Below, one piece after another: positions 13,866 through 22,996 of a stretch of 36,130 nt of DNA. This DNA comes from an uncultured Ellagibacter sp. Its GTDB lineage: Bacteria > Actinomycetota > Coriobacteriia > Coriobacteriales > Eggerthellaceae. The position numbers and the translations under genes are program-made. Below the pieces are notes generated by a model that saw nothing but the letters and a program-made list of their open reading frames with translations, was not told where the DNA came from and did not search any database. The stretch lies in NCBI GenBank assembly GCA_934663775.1, contig CAKUKU010000017.1, positions 1 through 36,130 on the forward strand. The letters run 5' to 3'. Numbering within the stretch: the stretch's first letter is position 1; every line of letters starts with the position of its first letter.

Positions 13866-16499
13866 ATGAAGTACATGACCACCGCAGAAATCCGCGAGAA
13901 GTACCTCGCCTTCTTCGAGGAGAAGGGATGCAAGCGCATGCCGTCCTCCTCGCTCATCCCCGACGACCCGTCGCTGCTTCTGACGAGCGCCGGCATGGTG
14001 CAGTTCAAGCCCTACTTCCTTCACCAGAAGGAGCTCGACCCAGCCTACATCGGCACCACGACCGCGCAGAAGTGCGTGCGTACCAACGACATCGACAACA
14101 TCGGCGACGCGCGCCACCTGTCCTTCTTCGAGATGATGGGCAACTTCAGCTTCGGCAAGTACTTCAAGAACGAGATGTGCGCCTGGGCCTTCGAGTTCTC
14201 CACCGAGGTGCTCGGCCTGCCGGCGGAGAAGCTCTACTTTACGGTGTTCGAGGATGACGACGAGACGATCGAGATCTGGAAGTCGCTCGGCGTTCCCGAG
14301 GACCACATCTCGCGCCTCGGAGAGGACGATAACTTCTGGCGCGCCGGCCCCACCGGCCCCTGCGGCCCCTGCTCCGAGATCTACTTCGACCAGGGTCCCG
14401 AAGTCGGCTGTGGCAGCCCCGACTGCAAGCCCGGCTGCGATTGCGACCGCTACCTCGAGTTCTGGAACTGCGTGTTCACCCAGTTCGACGGCCAGGAAGA
14501 CGGCACGCTTGCACCGCTGCTCACCAAGAACATCGACACCGGCATGGGCCTCGAGCGCATCGCCGCCATCATGCAGGGCGTCACCAACAACTACGACACT
14601 GACGTGCTTCGCAGCCTCGTCGGCGTGGGCGAGCGCCTGGCGGGCAAGACCTACAAGCAGGACGAGGCGGTGGACAAGTCGCTGCGCATCATCGCCGACC
14701 ACAGCCGTTCGGTCACGTTCATGATCGCCGACGGTATCCTGCCCTCCAACGAGGGTCGCGGCTACGTGTTGCGCCGCCTGCTTCGTCGCGCCATCCAAAA
14801 GGCGCACATGATCGGCATCGAAGGGCCGTTCTTGAACGACTACGTCGATGAGATCGTGGAGCTCATGGGCTCGGTCTACCCCGAGGTTGTGGAAAACCGT
14901 GAGCTCATCCGCCGTGTGATCCTTTCCGAGGAAGAGCGCTTCGGCGCCACGTTGCGCCAGGGCCAGGTCTTTCTCGCGGAGGCGCTCGACAAGCTCGAGG
15001 GCGACACGCTTTCGGGCGAGGAGGCTTTCACCCTGCACGACACCTACGGTTTCCCTGTCGAGGTGACCGAGGAGATGTGCGCCGACCGCAACGTGAAGGT
15101 CGACATGGAGGGCTTCGAGCGCTGCATGGACGAACAGCGCGAGCGCGCCCGCGCCGCCAACACGAAGGACGCCGAGGCTGCTTGGAGCACCTACGGCGGT
15201 ATCCACGCCGACGTGTTGAAGGAAGTCGGTGCCACGGAGTTCGTGGGTTACAGCGAGCTGGAATGCGCGGCGAAGGTAGTCGCCATCATCGCGAACGGCG
15301 AGCGCGTTGAAAAGCTTTCCGCAGGTGAGGAAGGCGAAATCGTGCTTGACACGACCACGTTCTACGCCGAGATGGGCGGCGAGGTCGGCGATACCGGCAC
15401 GCTTCGCGGCGCCAACGCCGAGGCGGACGTGCTCGACACGAAGGCGCCCGAGAAGGGTCTTGTGTGCCACAAGGCGAAGGTCGCGTCCGGCACCATCGCC
15501 GTGGGCGATGAGGTTACCGCGGCGGTCGACGGTGCGCGCCGCGCCCGCATCACCCGCAACCACACCGCGACGCATATCCTGCATGCAGCACTTCGCCGCG
15601 TACTGGGCGATCACGTGAAGCAGGCAGGTTCCTATGTTGGGCCCGACCGCCTTCGCTTCGACTTCACGCACTTTGAGGCCACCACGCCCGAGCAGCTGGC
15701 CGAGGTCGAGCGCGTCGCGAACGAGGAAATCATGTCCGCCGTCTCCACCAATATCTACGAGACCTCGCTCGACGCCGCTCGCGAATCCGGCGTGACGGCG
15801 CTCTTTGGTGAGAAGTACGGCGACGTCGTGCGCGTTGTCGAGTGCGGCGAGTTCTCTCGCGAGCTGTGCGGCGGCTGCCACGTGGCCAACACCGCCGAGA
15901 TCGGCCTGGTGAAGATCACCTCTGAGACTGGTGTCGGCGCGAACCTGCGCCGCATCGAGGCGGTGACGAGCTTCGGTGCCCTCGAGTACGTAAACAAGAT
16001 CGAGGCCGAGCTGAAGGAAACCGCTGCTGAGCTGCGTGTTCCGCTGTTCGATGTCTCCGAGCGCACGGCCGCCAACATGAAGACGCTGAAGGAATTCCAG
16101 AAGACCCGCAAGGCCGCGAAGACCGCCATCTCCGACGACGGCGTGAACATGCTTCTTTCGGCCGCCAAGCAGGCGCAGGGCGGCTACCCCGTCATCATCA
16201 GCCGCGTGAAGATCGCCCAGCCGGGCGCGATGCGCAACATGTGGGACGTCGTTCGCGCACGTATGGAGACGCCGGGCGCTGTTGTGCTCATCGCAGACAA
16301 CGAAGGGAAGGCCACGCTTCTGGCCGCAGGCACCGACGAGGCTGTGGCCGCTGGCTTCAATGCCGGCGCGGTGATCAAGGAAATCGCCCCGTGCGTCAAG
16401 GGCGGCGGCGGCGGAAAGCCTGCGATGGCCCAGGCAGGCGGCAAGGACGTGTCCGGCATCGATGCAGCGCTCGAGTCGGCCAGGAAGATGCTGCTCTAA
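13866..16499 (+). CDS. alaS: Alanyl-tRNA synthetase
   Basis: Charges tRNA-Ala. At 877 residues it has the full domain set: class II catalytic core (TSAGMVQFKPYF, RTNDIDNIGDARHLSFFEMMGNFSFG, RAGPTGPCGPCSEIYFD, NIDTGMGLERIAAIMQG), tRNA-binding domain, editing domain with HTATHILHAALR (near residue 570) and CGGCHVANTAEIG (near 675), and a C-terminal DHHA1-type domain ending in GGGGGKPAMAQAGG. The insert GCGSPDCKPGCDCDRYLEFWN is typical of bacterial AlaRS. ATG 13866 was chosen because homology starts there; AAGGGAAG lies about ten bases before. ruvX begins four bases after the stop. Confidence 0.97.
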   Translation: MKYMTTAEIREKYLAFFEEKGCKRMPSSSLIPDDPSLLLTSAGMVQFKPYFLHQKELDPAYIGTTTAQKCVRTNDIDNIGDARHLSFFEMMGNFSFGKYFKNEMCAWAFEFSTEVLGLPAEKLYFTVFEDDDETIEIWKSLGVPEDHISRLGEDDNFWRAGPTGPCGPCSEIYFDQGPEVGCGSPDCKPGCDCDRYLEFWNCVFTQFDGQEDGTLAPLLTKNIDTGMGLERIAAIMQGVTNNYDTDVLRSLVGVGERLAGKTYKQDEAVDKSLRIIADHSRSVTFMIADGILPSNEGRGYVLRRLLRRAIQKAHMIGIEGPFLNDYVDEIVELMGSVYPEVVENRELIRRVILSEEERFGATLRQGQVFLAEALDKLEGDTLSGEEAFTLHDTYGFPVEVTEEMCADRNVKVDMEGFERCMDEQRERARAANTKDAEAAWSTYGGIHADVLKEVGATEFVGYSELECAAKVVAIIANGERVEKLSAGEEGEIVLDTTTFYAEMGGEVGDTGTLRGANAEADVLDTKAPEKGLVCHKAKVASGTIAVGDEVTAAVDGARRARITRNHTATHILHAALRRVLGDHVKQAGSYVGPDRLRFDFTHFEATTPEQLAEVERVANEEIMSAVSTNIYETSLDAARESGVTALFGEKYGDVVRVVECGEFSRELCGGCHVANTAEIGLVKITSETGVGANLRRIEAVTSFGALEYVNKIEAELKETAAELRVPLFDVSERTAANMKTLKEFQKTRKAAKTAISDDGVNMLLSAAKQAQGGYPVIISRVKIAQPGAMRNMWDVVRARMETPGAVVLIADNEGKATLLAAGTDEAVAAGFNAGAVIKEIAPCVKGGGGGKPAMAQAGGKDVSGIDAALESARKMLL

Positions 16500-16502
16500 G
16501 CT

Positions 16503-16931
16503 GTGCGTATACTTGCTCTCGATATCGGGGAGGTCCGCGTGGGGATCGCCGTATGCGATCCCGGCGAGTGCGTGGCTTCCCCCGTTTGCGTTCTTCCTGC
16601 TCGGGAAGTGACGGACAATGCGAAGCCGTTCAAGCGCGTGCTCGAGGACTGGGAGCCCGAGTTGCTTTTGTGCGGGCTTCCCAAAACGCTTGCGGGTGAG
16701 GAAGGCCCGCAGGCGAAGCGTATTCGCAAGGTGGCCGACGCCATCTCCAAAAACTGCGGCATTCCCCACGAATTCGCAGATGAGCGCCTTAGCTCGCGCG
16801 AGGCCAAGCGCAGTTTGCGTGAAAAGGGCCTAAGCGAGAAGGACATGCGAGGCAAAGTGGATATGATAGCGGCAAGTCTGTTTCTGCAGGCATGGCTCGA
16901 CGAACGGGCTGCTCGCAATCTCGAAAGGTAA
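16503..16931 (+). CDS. ruvX: RuvX/YqgF pre-16S rRNA nuclease family protein
   Basis: A 142-residue RNase H-fold protein (family length about 140). ILALDIGEVRVGIAVCD at the N-terminus carries the first catalytic Asp, LLLCGLPKTLAGEEGPQA is the second family block, HEFADERLSSREA supplies the Glu, and KVDMIAASLFLQAWLD has the final Asp. The family is thought to mature the 16S rRNA 5' end. It starts with GTG four bases after alaS, an alaS-ruvX-mltG order common across Gram-positive bacteria. Confidence 0.93.
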   Translation: MRILALDIGEVRVGIAVCDPGECVASPVCVLPAREVTDNAKPFKRVLEDWEPELLLCGLPKTLAGEEGPQAKRIRKVADAISKNCGIPHEFADERLSSREAKRSLREKGLSEKDMRGKVDMIAASLFLQAWLDERAARNLER

Positions 16932-16934
16932 CCG

Positions 16935-18107
16935 ATGGCTCCATTCAAACGCCAAATCACCTATTCTTCGCGTCCGAATCATCGGGCGCGCGTTGCGCAT
17001 TCCATGGGCGATCGTCAGTTCCGTACCTACGACACGAGCGCGCTGCAACCGAAGCGTTCGAAGGGGCCGATGATTGCCTTCATCGCGGTCATCGTCGTCG
17101 TGGCACTTCTTCTCATCCTCGGCGTGTCCACGCTTGTTCGCGGTTGCACGTCTGGCAATCTCGTCGCCGACGGCCAGCAGGTCACCGTCGAGGTCGCCGA
17201 CGGCGCGTCGACGTCTTCCATTGCCCAATCGCTGCAGGAGGCGGGACTTGTTTCATCTGCGAGTGACTTCACGAAGAAGGTGTCCGATCTCGGTCTTGAC
17301 GGCTCGCTGCAGCCGGGCACGTACACGCTGACGGGTGGCATGTCGCTTGAGGACCTCGCGAAGATGCTTTCCGCGGGTCCTGGCTTGACGGGTCCTTCCG
17401 TCACCATCCCCGAGGGCCTTACCTTGGCAAACATCGCCGACCGCGTGAGCTCCGCCACGAACGGCCGCATCTCGGCCGACGACTTCAAGGCGCAGGCATC
17501 CAACGCGAGCGTGTACGCGAGCGACTTCCCCTTCCTGAAGGATGCGGGCACGAACTCGCTCGAGGGTTTTCTCTTTCCGAAAACGTATGCGGTGAGCTCA
17601 ACCGATACGGCAGACTCGCTTATCCGCACCATGCTCTCACAGTATCAAACCGAGGTGGCGACGCTCGATTATTCGTATCCCACCAGCAAGAACTTCAACG
17701 CGTACCAGACGCTTATCCTTGCCTCGATTATCGAGAAGGAAGCGAGCGAGGATGCCGATATTCGCGCGAAGGTTTCGGCGGTCTTCTACAACCGTCTGCT
17801 GAACACCGGTGCGCCGACGTACGGCCTTTTGGGCTCGGACGCCACGACTGCCTACGAAATCGGCGGCGACCCCGACAACTATGATTGGTCTACGGACAGC
17901 GCCTACAACACGCGCCGCCATGCGGGCCTGCCCCCGACGCCCATCTGCTCTCCGAGCATCGGCAGCCTTCAGGCGGCCTGCAATCCTGCGTCCGATTTCG
18001 ACGACTACTACTTCTTCTCGTTCTGGCCGAATGACCAGGGCACCATCGATTACTTCTTCGACAAGACCTACGACGAGCATCAGGCGACTATCGCCGCGCA
18101 CTCGTAG
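16935..18107 (+). CDS. mltG: Endolytic transglycosylase MltG
   Basis: Membrane-bound lytic transglycosylase (390 residues) that cuts nascent peptidoglycan strands and sets glycan length. A basic cytoplasmic N-terminus of about 45 residues precedes one membrane helix (46-68). A LysM-like segment follows (VTVEVADGASTSSIAQSLQEAGLV), then the YceG catalytic domain with ILASIIEKEA, whose second Glu is the catalytic one, and the family strings AVFYNRLL and SDATTAYEI. AAAGG with good spacing precedes ATG 16935. It follows ruvX by three bases. Confidence 0.93.
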   Translation: MAPFKRQITYSSRPNHRARVAHSMGDRQFRTYDTSALQPKRSKGPMIAFIAVIVVVALLLILGVSTLVRGCTSGNLVADGQQVTVEVADGASTSSIAQSLQEAGLVSSASDFTKKVSDLGLDGSLQPGTYTLTGGMSLEDLAKMLSAGPGLTGPSVTIPEGLTLANIADRVSSATNGRISADDFKAQASNASVYASDFPFLKDAGTNSLEGFLFPKTYAVSSTDTADSLIRTMLSQYQTEVATLDYSYPTSKNFNAYQTLILASIIEKEASEDADIRAKVSAVFYNRLLNTGAPTYGLLGSDATTAYEIGGDPDNYDWSTDSAYNTRRHAGLPPTPICSPSIGSLQAACNPASDFDDYYFFSFWPNDQGTIDYFFDKTYDEHQATIAAHS

Positions 18108-18140
18108 GCGCTGTTGCGGCAGTTCGCGCAAAGGAAGTCC

Positions 18141-18674
18141 ATGGCATATTTCAAACCCGATCGATATTTCTCCCGTCTTTCCCAGATCTCTATCGAGAAG
18201 GATATCCTTGCATGCGGGTTTGAAAACGTGCTGCTCGACATCGATAACACCTTCGTCCCCCGCGACACGCAGGTGATTCCGCGCGATGCCCGCGTGTGGC
18301 TCGGCTGCGCGCGCGAGGCGGGCGTGACGATCTGCCTGCTGTCCAACAATTGGCACAAGGTGGTGTACGACTTTGCTGACGAGGTGGGGCTTCCCATCGT
18401 CGCCAAGGCGATGAAGCCGTGCCCTCCCGCATATTTCACCGCGATGCGCAAAATCGGGGCGAAGCGCAAGAACACGGTCGCAATCGGCGACCAGCTTATG
18501 ACTGACGTGCTCGGTGCCCATACGGTGGGAATCAAGGCGTACCTTATTCAGCCGCTCGTCGAGCAGGACCTGCCCCATACGCTGTTCCTGCGCCACTTCG
18601 AGCGTGTGCTGATGGGCGACGCCCAGCCAGAGGCCCCCGTTGCATGCGAGCGGGGAGAAGAGGTGCGCATCTAA
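18141..18674 (+). CDS. YqeG-family HAD phosphatase (HAD-IIIA type)
   Basis: A 177-residue HAD-superfamily phosphatase. The nucleophile motif is LLDIDNTFVPRD (near residues 33-44), motif II is LLSNN, the lysine motif lies in GLPIVAKAMKPCPPAYF, and motif IV is AIGDQLMTDVLGA. Some YqeG-like proteins act as phosphatidylglycerophosphate phosphatases; the role here is uncertain. ATG 18141 was chosen behind AAAGGAAG (18131-18138). It ends two bases before aroE, so the run alaS to aroE looks like one operon. Confidence 0.85.
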   Translation: MAYFKPDRYFSRLSQISIEKDILACGFENVLLDIDNTFVPRDTQVIPRDARVWLGCAREAGVTICLLSNNWHKVVYDFADEVGLPIVAKAMKPCPPAYFTAMRKIGAKRKNTVAIGDQLMTDVLGAHTVGIKAYLIQPLVEQDLPHTLFLRHFERVLMGDAQPEAPVACERGEEVRI

Positions 18675-18676
18675 CC

Positions 18677-19621
18677 ATGGAAAACGACGTTCGCAACACT
18701 CCGCAGAAGCTCTACGTGCTCGGGCATCCGGTGGCTCACTCGAAGTCGCCCGTGATGTACAACGCGGTTTACGGGAAGCTCGGTTTCCCGTGGGAATATG
18801 GCCTGATGGATTGCGCGACGCCGGTAGAGGCTAAGGCGTTTCTCGCAGCGCGCGACTTCCTTTCCGTAAACATCACGACGCCGTACAAGCCCGAGGCGCT
18901 TGCGGGTGCCACGGCGCGGGCGGCATCGGCGAAGCTTGCGCACGGTGCGAACATCCTCGTGAAGAAGGGCGACGCGCTCATCGCCTTCAACACCGACGGT
19001 CGAGGCTGCGTGGGGTATCTCGAGCGCACGGGCTTCTCCTTCGATGGCGCGAAGGTTGCCATATGCGGCACGGGGCCCACGGCGCTCGCCATCCTTCATG
19101 CTGCGGCAATCGCGGGCGCTTCCGAGGTGCTTTTGCTCTCGCGCGACAAGGAGCGTGCTCGCGAGGTGCTCGACCGGTATGTGGATGAGTTCGGCACGCT
19201 CGCTCATGCGACGGTCGACCTGCAGGCCGCCGTCGACGGGCACCGAAGCTTCCTCACCGCCTACGACGAGACCGCGTTCAAGTTCGGCAGCTACACCACG
19301 TCGACTCAGGCTATCACCGCGGTCGACCTTGTCATCAATGCGACGCCGCTCGGGATGCGCGAGGGAGATCCGGCGCCGTTTGACGTGTCGCTTTTCCGCG
19401 AAGGCCAGCGCGCCTTCGACGTTGTCTACGCGCATGGGGAAACCGCCTTCGCGGCGGGTGCCAAGGCTGCAGGGTGCACGTTTGCGGATGGCGGCGGAAT
19501 GCTCGTCGCGCAGGCGGTCGCCACCGTGCAGGCCGTGTGCGACGTGTCGGGCATCGATTGCGAGTTCTCGTTCGACGAGCTGTTCGAGGTTATGGCGAAC
19601 GCCGCCGGTTTCAACGTGTAA
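18677..19621 (+). CDS. aroE: Shikimate dehydrogenase
   Basis: Reduces 3-dehydroshikimate to shikimate with NADPH. Substrate-binding domain: VLGHPVAHSKSPVMYNA, and the catalytic Lys in SVNITTPYKPEAL. The catalytic Asp is in FNTDGRGCVGYL, the nucleotide fold has ICGTGPTALAILHAA, and ATPLGMREGDP follows. At 314 residues it is longer than usual (about 270-290): there is an extra stretch of about 25-30 residues around 190-215 (VDGHRSFLTAYDETAFKFGSY). ATG 18677 was chosen since homology begins close behind it. It closes the alaS cluster. Confidence 0.92.
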   Translation: MENDVRNTPQKLYVLGHPVAHSKSPVMYNAVYGKLGFPWEYGLMDCATPVEAKAFLAARDFLSVNITTPYKPEALAGATARAASAKLAHGANILVKKGDALIAFNTDGRGCVGYLERTGFSFDGAKVAICGTGPTALAILHAAAIAGASEVLLLSRDKERAREVLDRYVDEFGTLAHATVDLQAAVDGHRSFLTAYDETAFKFGSYTTSTQAITAVDLVINATPLGMREGDPAPFDVSLFREGQRAFDVVYAHGETAFAAGAKAAGCTFADGGGMLVAQAVATVQAVCDVSGIDCEFSFDELFEVMANAAGFNV

Positions 19622-19683
19622 GCCCTGCGCCGATGCCGCTGTGCGAAATCGGGCGGCTGGAAAAGGCGCTCTTGCCTGCTTGC

Positions 19684-19698
19684 GCTACAATAGCTCGG
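19684..19698 (+). promoter_or_regulatory. Likely aroC promoter (-10 element)
   Basis: TACAAT at 19686-19691 in the 111-base aroE-aroC gap; start point near 19698, giving a leader of about 35 bases. The -35 is not clear. Confidence 0.4.
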
Positions 19699-19732
19699 AA
19701 ACTATACGCATTCGATCGGAAAGCGAATCCAT

Positions 19733-20908
19733 ATGCGCTACACCTTTGCCGGGGAAAGCCACGGCCCGTGCCTTACCGCCATCGTCGAGGACGTGCCTGC
19801 GGGCTTGCGGGTCTCCGAATCCCAGATCAACTCTGACCTGGCTCGTCGCCAATCGGGCTACGGGCGCGGCGGCAGGCAGTCCATCGAGCGCGACACCGTG
19901 CAGGTTACGTCGGGCATCCGCTTCGGGAAGACCATCGGCTCGCCGGTGACGCTCATCGTCCGCAACCGCGATTGGGAGAACTGGACGGACCGCATGGCCG
20001 TGTTCGGTGAGGAACCTGAAGGGCTTGTGCGCGAGGTGACGCCGCGCCCGGGGCACGCCGATTTGGTAGGTGCCTTGAAAACGAACACCGACGACTGCCG
20101 AAACATCCTCGAGCGCTCGAGTGCCCGCTCGACCGCCGCTCGCGTGGCGGCGGCTGGTGTCGCGCGCGAATTCCTGGCTGATCTGGGCGTCGAGGTGTTC
20201 TCGTATGTGAACCGTATCGGAAACGCGGAGTTTCGCGAGGAGAACCCGTTTATCGACTGTGTGCAGTATTCCCCGCTCGACATTGAGACGAGCGAGGTTC
20301 GCTGCCCGAACGCGCAGGCGACCCGCGCGATGATCGCGGAAATCGAGCGCGCGAAGGCCGAGCGCGACACGATCGGCGGCACGTTCCGCGTCGTGGCGAC
20401 GGGGCTCGTTCCCGGGCTCGGCGGCTACGCGACGGCGGACGATCGCCTGACGGCGCGTTTGGGCCAGGCGCTCTTTTCCATCCAGGCGATGAAGGGCGTC
20501 GAGTTCGGCATGGGGTTCGAGGTTGCTCGCCGCTTGGGGAGCGAGGTGCACGACCCCATCGTGCTCGATCGCGAGCGCGATTGCTTCACGCGCACGTCGA
20601 ACAACGCGGGCGGCCTTGAAGGCGGCATGACGACGGGGCTGCCGCTTGTAGCGACCGTCGCGATGAAGCCCATCCCGACGCTCATGCGCCCGCTTGCCAC
20701 GGTGAACATGGACACGCTCGAAGTTGCCGACGCATCCAAGGAGCGCTCCGACGTGTGCGCCGTGCCCGCCGCCGCGGTCGTCGCGGAAGGCGAGGTGGCG
20801 TTTGTGCTGGCCAACGCCTACCAGGAGATGTTCGGCGGCTCCTGCATGGCCGACATCAAGGCGAACATCAAGTCGTACAAGGCGCGCCTGAGGACGATGT
20901 CCCGATGA
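19733..20908 (+). CDS. aroC: Chorismate synthase
   Basis: Last common step of aromatic biosynthesis: 5-enolpyruvylshikimate 3-phosphate to chorismate, needing reduced FMN. 391 residues, normal length. Family signatures: GESHGPCL at the N-terminus, RRQSGYGRGGRQSIERD (near residue 45), GHADLVGA, ARSTAARVAAAGV, SNNAGGLEGGMTTGLPL and RSDVCAVPAAAVVAE. GGAAAG lies before ATG 19733. Its stop overlaps the aroK start as ATGA. Confidence 0.96.
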   Translation: MRYTFAGESHGPCLTAIVEDVPAGLRVSESQINSDLARRQSGYGRGGRQSIERDTVQVTSGIRFGKTIGSPVTLIVRNRDWENWTDRMAVFGEEPEGLVREVTPRPGHADLVGALKTNTDDCRNILERSSARSTAARVAAAGVAREFLADLGVEVFSYVNRIGNAEFREENPFIDCVQYSPLDIETSEVRCPNAQATRAMIAEIERAKAERDTIGGTFRVVATGLVPGLGGYATADDRLTARLGQALFSIQAMKGVEFGMGFEVARRLGSEVHDPIVLDRERDCFTRTSNNAGGLEGGMTTGLPLVATVAMKPIPTLMRPLATVNMDTLEVADASKERSDVCAVPAAAVVAEGEVAFVLANAYQEMFGGSCMADIKANIKSYKARLRTMSR

Positions 20909-21456
20909 CGGCGGAACCCATGCAACTCGCGCGCCCCGTGTTCCTTGTGGGATTCATGGGCGCGGGGAAAACGAGCGTGGCGCGCCGCCTTGCGCGCACG
21001 TGCGGCATCTCGTCGGTCGACATGGACACCTACCTCGAGCGGCGCGAAGGCAAGCGCGTGAAGGAAATTTTCGCGGAATGCGGCGAGGAGGGCTTTCGCG
21101 CCATCGAGACTGACGTGCTGTGCGAGCTGGCCTCAAAGGAGGAGCCGCTCGTCATCTCGTGCGGGGGCGGTGTCGTTTTGCGCGAGGAGAACCGCGAGAT
21201 TCTTGCCGAATCGGGGTTCGTCGTGCACCTTCAGGTGACGGTGGACGAGGCCGCGAGCCGCATCTCCGACAAGTCGAGCCGGCCGCTGTTTCAGGACATC
21301 GACGCGGCGCGCGAGCGATGCCTTGAGCGGGCCCCGCTATATGCGGGCGTGGCGGACGCGGAAATCGACACGGCGGGCAAGAGCGTCCCGCGAATCGCGC
21401 GTGAGGTCCAGCGCATTTTGGAAAGGAACGGTGTACTGTGCCAGCGACGAAAGTGA
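20905..21456 (+). CDS. aroK: Shikimate kinase
   Basis: Phosphorylates shikimate with ATP. 183 residues. Walker A GFMGAGKTS (near residue 16), shikimate-binding DMDTYLERREGKRVKEIFAECGE, FRAIETDVL, and CGGGVVL are all intact, followed by the LID arginine in KSSRPLF. ATG 20905 was chosen because it overlaps the aroC stop (ATGA) and fits the family start; an earlier in-frame codon lies deep in aroC. The aroB start is inside its last 19 bases. Confidence 0.94.
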   Translation: MTAEPMQLARPVFLVGFMGAGKTSVARRLARTCGISSVDMDTYLERREGKRVKEIFAECGEEGFRAIETDVLCELASKEEPLVISCGGGVVLREENREILAESGFVVHLQVTVDEAASRISDKSSRPLFQDIDAARERCLERAPLYAGVADAEIDTAGKSVPRIAREVQRILERNGVLCQRRK

Positions 21457-22547
21457 TCGTGAACATTCCCCGCGAGCGACCCTACGATGTGCGCATCGGC
21501 ACCGACGTGCTCGACGGGCTGGGAAACTACCTGCGCCGAATCGACGCCACGGCGAATGCGCCGCGCATCCTCGTCATTTCCGACACCAACGTGGCGCCGC
21601 TGTACCTGGAAGAGGCGAAGGCGTCGCTTCGCGCTGTGGATTACCGCGTGAGCGAAATCGTCGTCCCCGCAGGAGAGAAAACGAAGTCTGTCGAGGTTGC
21701 AGGCGAGATTTGGGAAGCGATGGCGGGCTTGAAGCTCGGCCGCGACTGCGCCGTCGTGGCGCTCGGCGGCGGGGTGGTGGGCGATCTTGCCGGGTTCACC
21801 GCATCCACGTTCATGCGCGGCATTACCGTGGTGCAGGCGCCGACGTCGCTGCTCGCCATGGTCGACTCCTCGGTCGGCGGCAAGACGGGTGTGAACCTTT
21901 CCGCAGGTAAGAACCTCGTAGGCACCTTCACGCAACCAGCGTATGTATGCGCCTCGATCAAGGCGCTCGCCACGCTGCCCGAGCGCGAATGGGCTTGCGG
22001 CTGTGGGGAAATCGCAAAGTCGTCGGTGATCGATTCCGACGAGTTCTTCTTTTGGCTCACTGACAACGCCTCCGCGCTCGCCGCGCGCGACCACGACGTG
22101 ACTGCCGAGGCTATCGCGCGCTCCGTTGTGTTCAAGGCTGATGTCGTCGCGCAGGACAAGACGGAAAGCCGCGGTGTACGCGAGTGCCTGAACTACGGGC
22201 ACACGCTGGGGCATGCGGTGGAGTCGCTTGCCGGTTACGGCACGTATTCCCACGGCGCGGCTGTTGCGGAAGGCATGCGCTTTGCGGCGCGCCTGGGCGC
22301 AGCGATTGCGGGAACCTCGCTCGATGTGGTGCGCGCGCAGGACGATCTCCTTGATGAGCTGGGGCTTCCCGCACTTTCCTGGTCGGCGGCGCCTGAGGAT
22401 ATGCTTGCTGTGATGAAGCGCGATAAGAAGGTGCGCGGCGGCGTGGTGAAGTTTGTGCTGCCGATCGATATTGGGCAATGGGAATTGAGGGAAGTGGAAG
22501 ACGACGTGATTCTCGAGCATCTCGCTGCGTGGGCGCGAAGCAAGTAG
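21438..22547 (+). CDS. aroB: 3-Dehydroquinate synthase
   Basis: Converts DAHP to 3-dehydroquinate with NAD+ and a divalent metal. 369 residues, standard. Signatures: ALGGGVVGDLAGFTASTFMRGI (near residue 105), DSSVGGKTGVN, the metal ligands in CGEIAKSS and in NYGHTLGHAVE (near 250), and HGAAVAEGM. It starts with GTG at 21438 behind GGAAAGGAA (21420-21428), overlapping aroK by 19 bases, so aroC-aroK-aroB are tightly coupled. The next gene, aroQ, is separated by a repeat-filled gap. Confidence 0.96.
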   Translation: MPATKVIVNIPRERPYDVRIGTDVLDGLGNYLRRIDATANAPRILVISDTNVAPLYLEEAKASLRAVDYRVSEIVVPAGEKTKSVEVAGEIWEAMAGLKLGRDCAVVALGGGVVGDLAGFTASTFMRGITVVQAPTSLLAMVDSSVGGKTGVNLSAGKNLVGTFTQPAYVCASIKALATLPEREWACGCGEIAKSSVIDSDEFFFWLTDNASALAARDHDVTAEAIARSVVFKADVVAQDKTESRGVRECLNYGHTLGHAVESLAGYGTYSHGAAVAEGMRFAARLGAAIAGTSLDVVRAQDDLLDELGLPALSWSAAPEDMLAVMKRDKKVRGGVVKFVLPIDIGQWELREVEDDVILEHLAAWARSK

Positions 22548-22595
22548 CCTGCGAGTCCGCGAAAGGCGTTCGACCTGCGGGTCCGCGGAAGGCGT
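22548..22595. repeat. Short direct repeat, two 22-bp copies, 26-bp period
   Basis: CCTGCGAGTCCGCGAAAGGC(GT) at 22548-22569 is repeated with two changes at 22574-22595, immediately behind the aroB stop. Confidence 0.6.
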
Positions 22596-22608
22596 GCGGC
22601 AACGCTCA

Positions 22609-22776
22609 GTCGCTCAAACAGTCCTCGCTGCGCTGCGGAACTCGCTTGGTGAGCGCCGCCGTGCGCCTTCCGCTCGCTGAGGGCCGAAGGACTGCCGGGG
22701 TAGCGCCCGGTCGCTCAGGCAGTCCTCGCAGCGCTTGGGGAACTCGCTTGGTGAGCGCCGCCGCGCGTTTTCCGCT
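22609..22776. repeat. Direct repeat, two 66-67 bp copies, 101 bp apart
   Basis: Copies at 22609-22674 and 22710-22776 share most of their bases, including the exact AACTCGCTTGGTGAGCGCCG. Between them GACTGCC (22690-22696) and GGCAGTC (22718-22724) can pair. They look like extragenic repetitive elements. Confidence 0.65.
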
Positions 22777-22815
22777 TGTTTGGTTGCAGGCTATCGATTT
22801 GCCTTCGGGCTCGAG

Positions 22816-22924
22816 AAGTTGATTGCGGTTCCTTCACAAAGCGAGTTCCGCACGAGCCAAACAGCCCAGTGGGCTGTTTGTGCGAGCGGGACTGCCGAGC
22901 GACTGAAGGGGCCACAATCAACTT
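22816..22924. repeat. Long near-palindrome (109 bp) between aroB and aroQ
   Basis: AAGTTGATTG (22816-22825) at one end matches CAATCAACTT (22915-22924) at the other. CCTTC/GAAGG and several further blocks pair on the way in, and the centre is a perfect CAAACAGCCC-AGT-GGGCTGTTTG (22858-22880). A transcript would fold into one long interrupted hairpin. It may end aroB transcription, mark a MITE-like element or be a mobile extragenic repeat. Confidence 0.65.
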
Positions 22925-22996
22925 ACAGCGTGAGAGACGGGGGTGAAGGCGTGGAGTCGTCTTCCTCTTCTGAATAAGGACAAAAGGAAGCAGAGC

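Noticed and set aside
13740..16769. Very long open frame (about 1000 codons) on the minus strand opposite alaS
   Set aside because: It is an antisense shadow of alaS: its composition follows alaS codon positions, it has no ribosome binding site and no recognisable domain.
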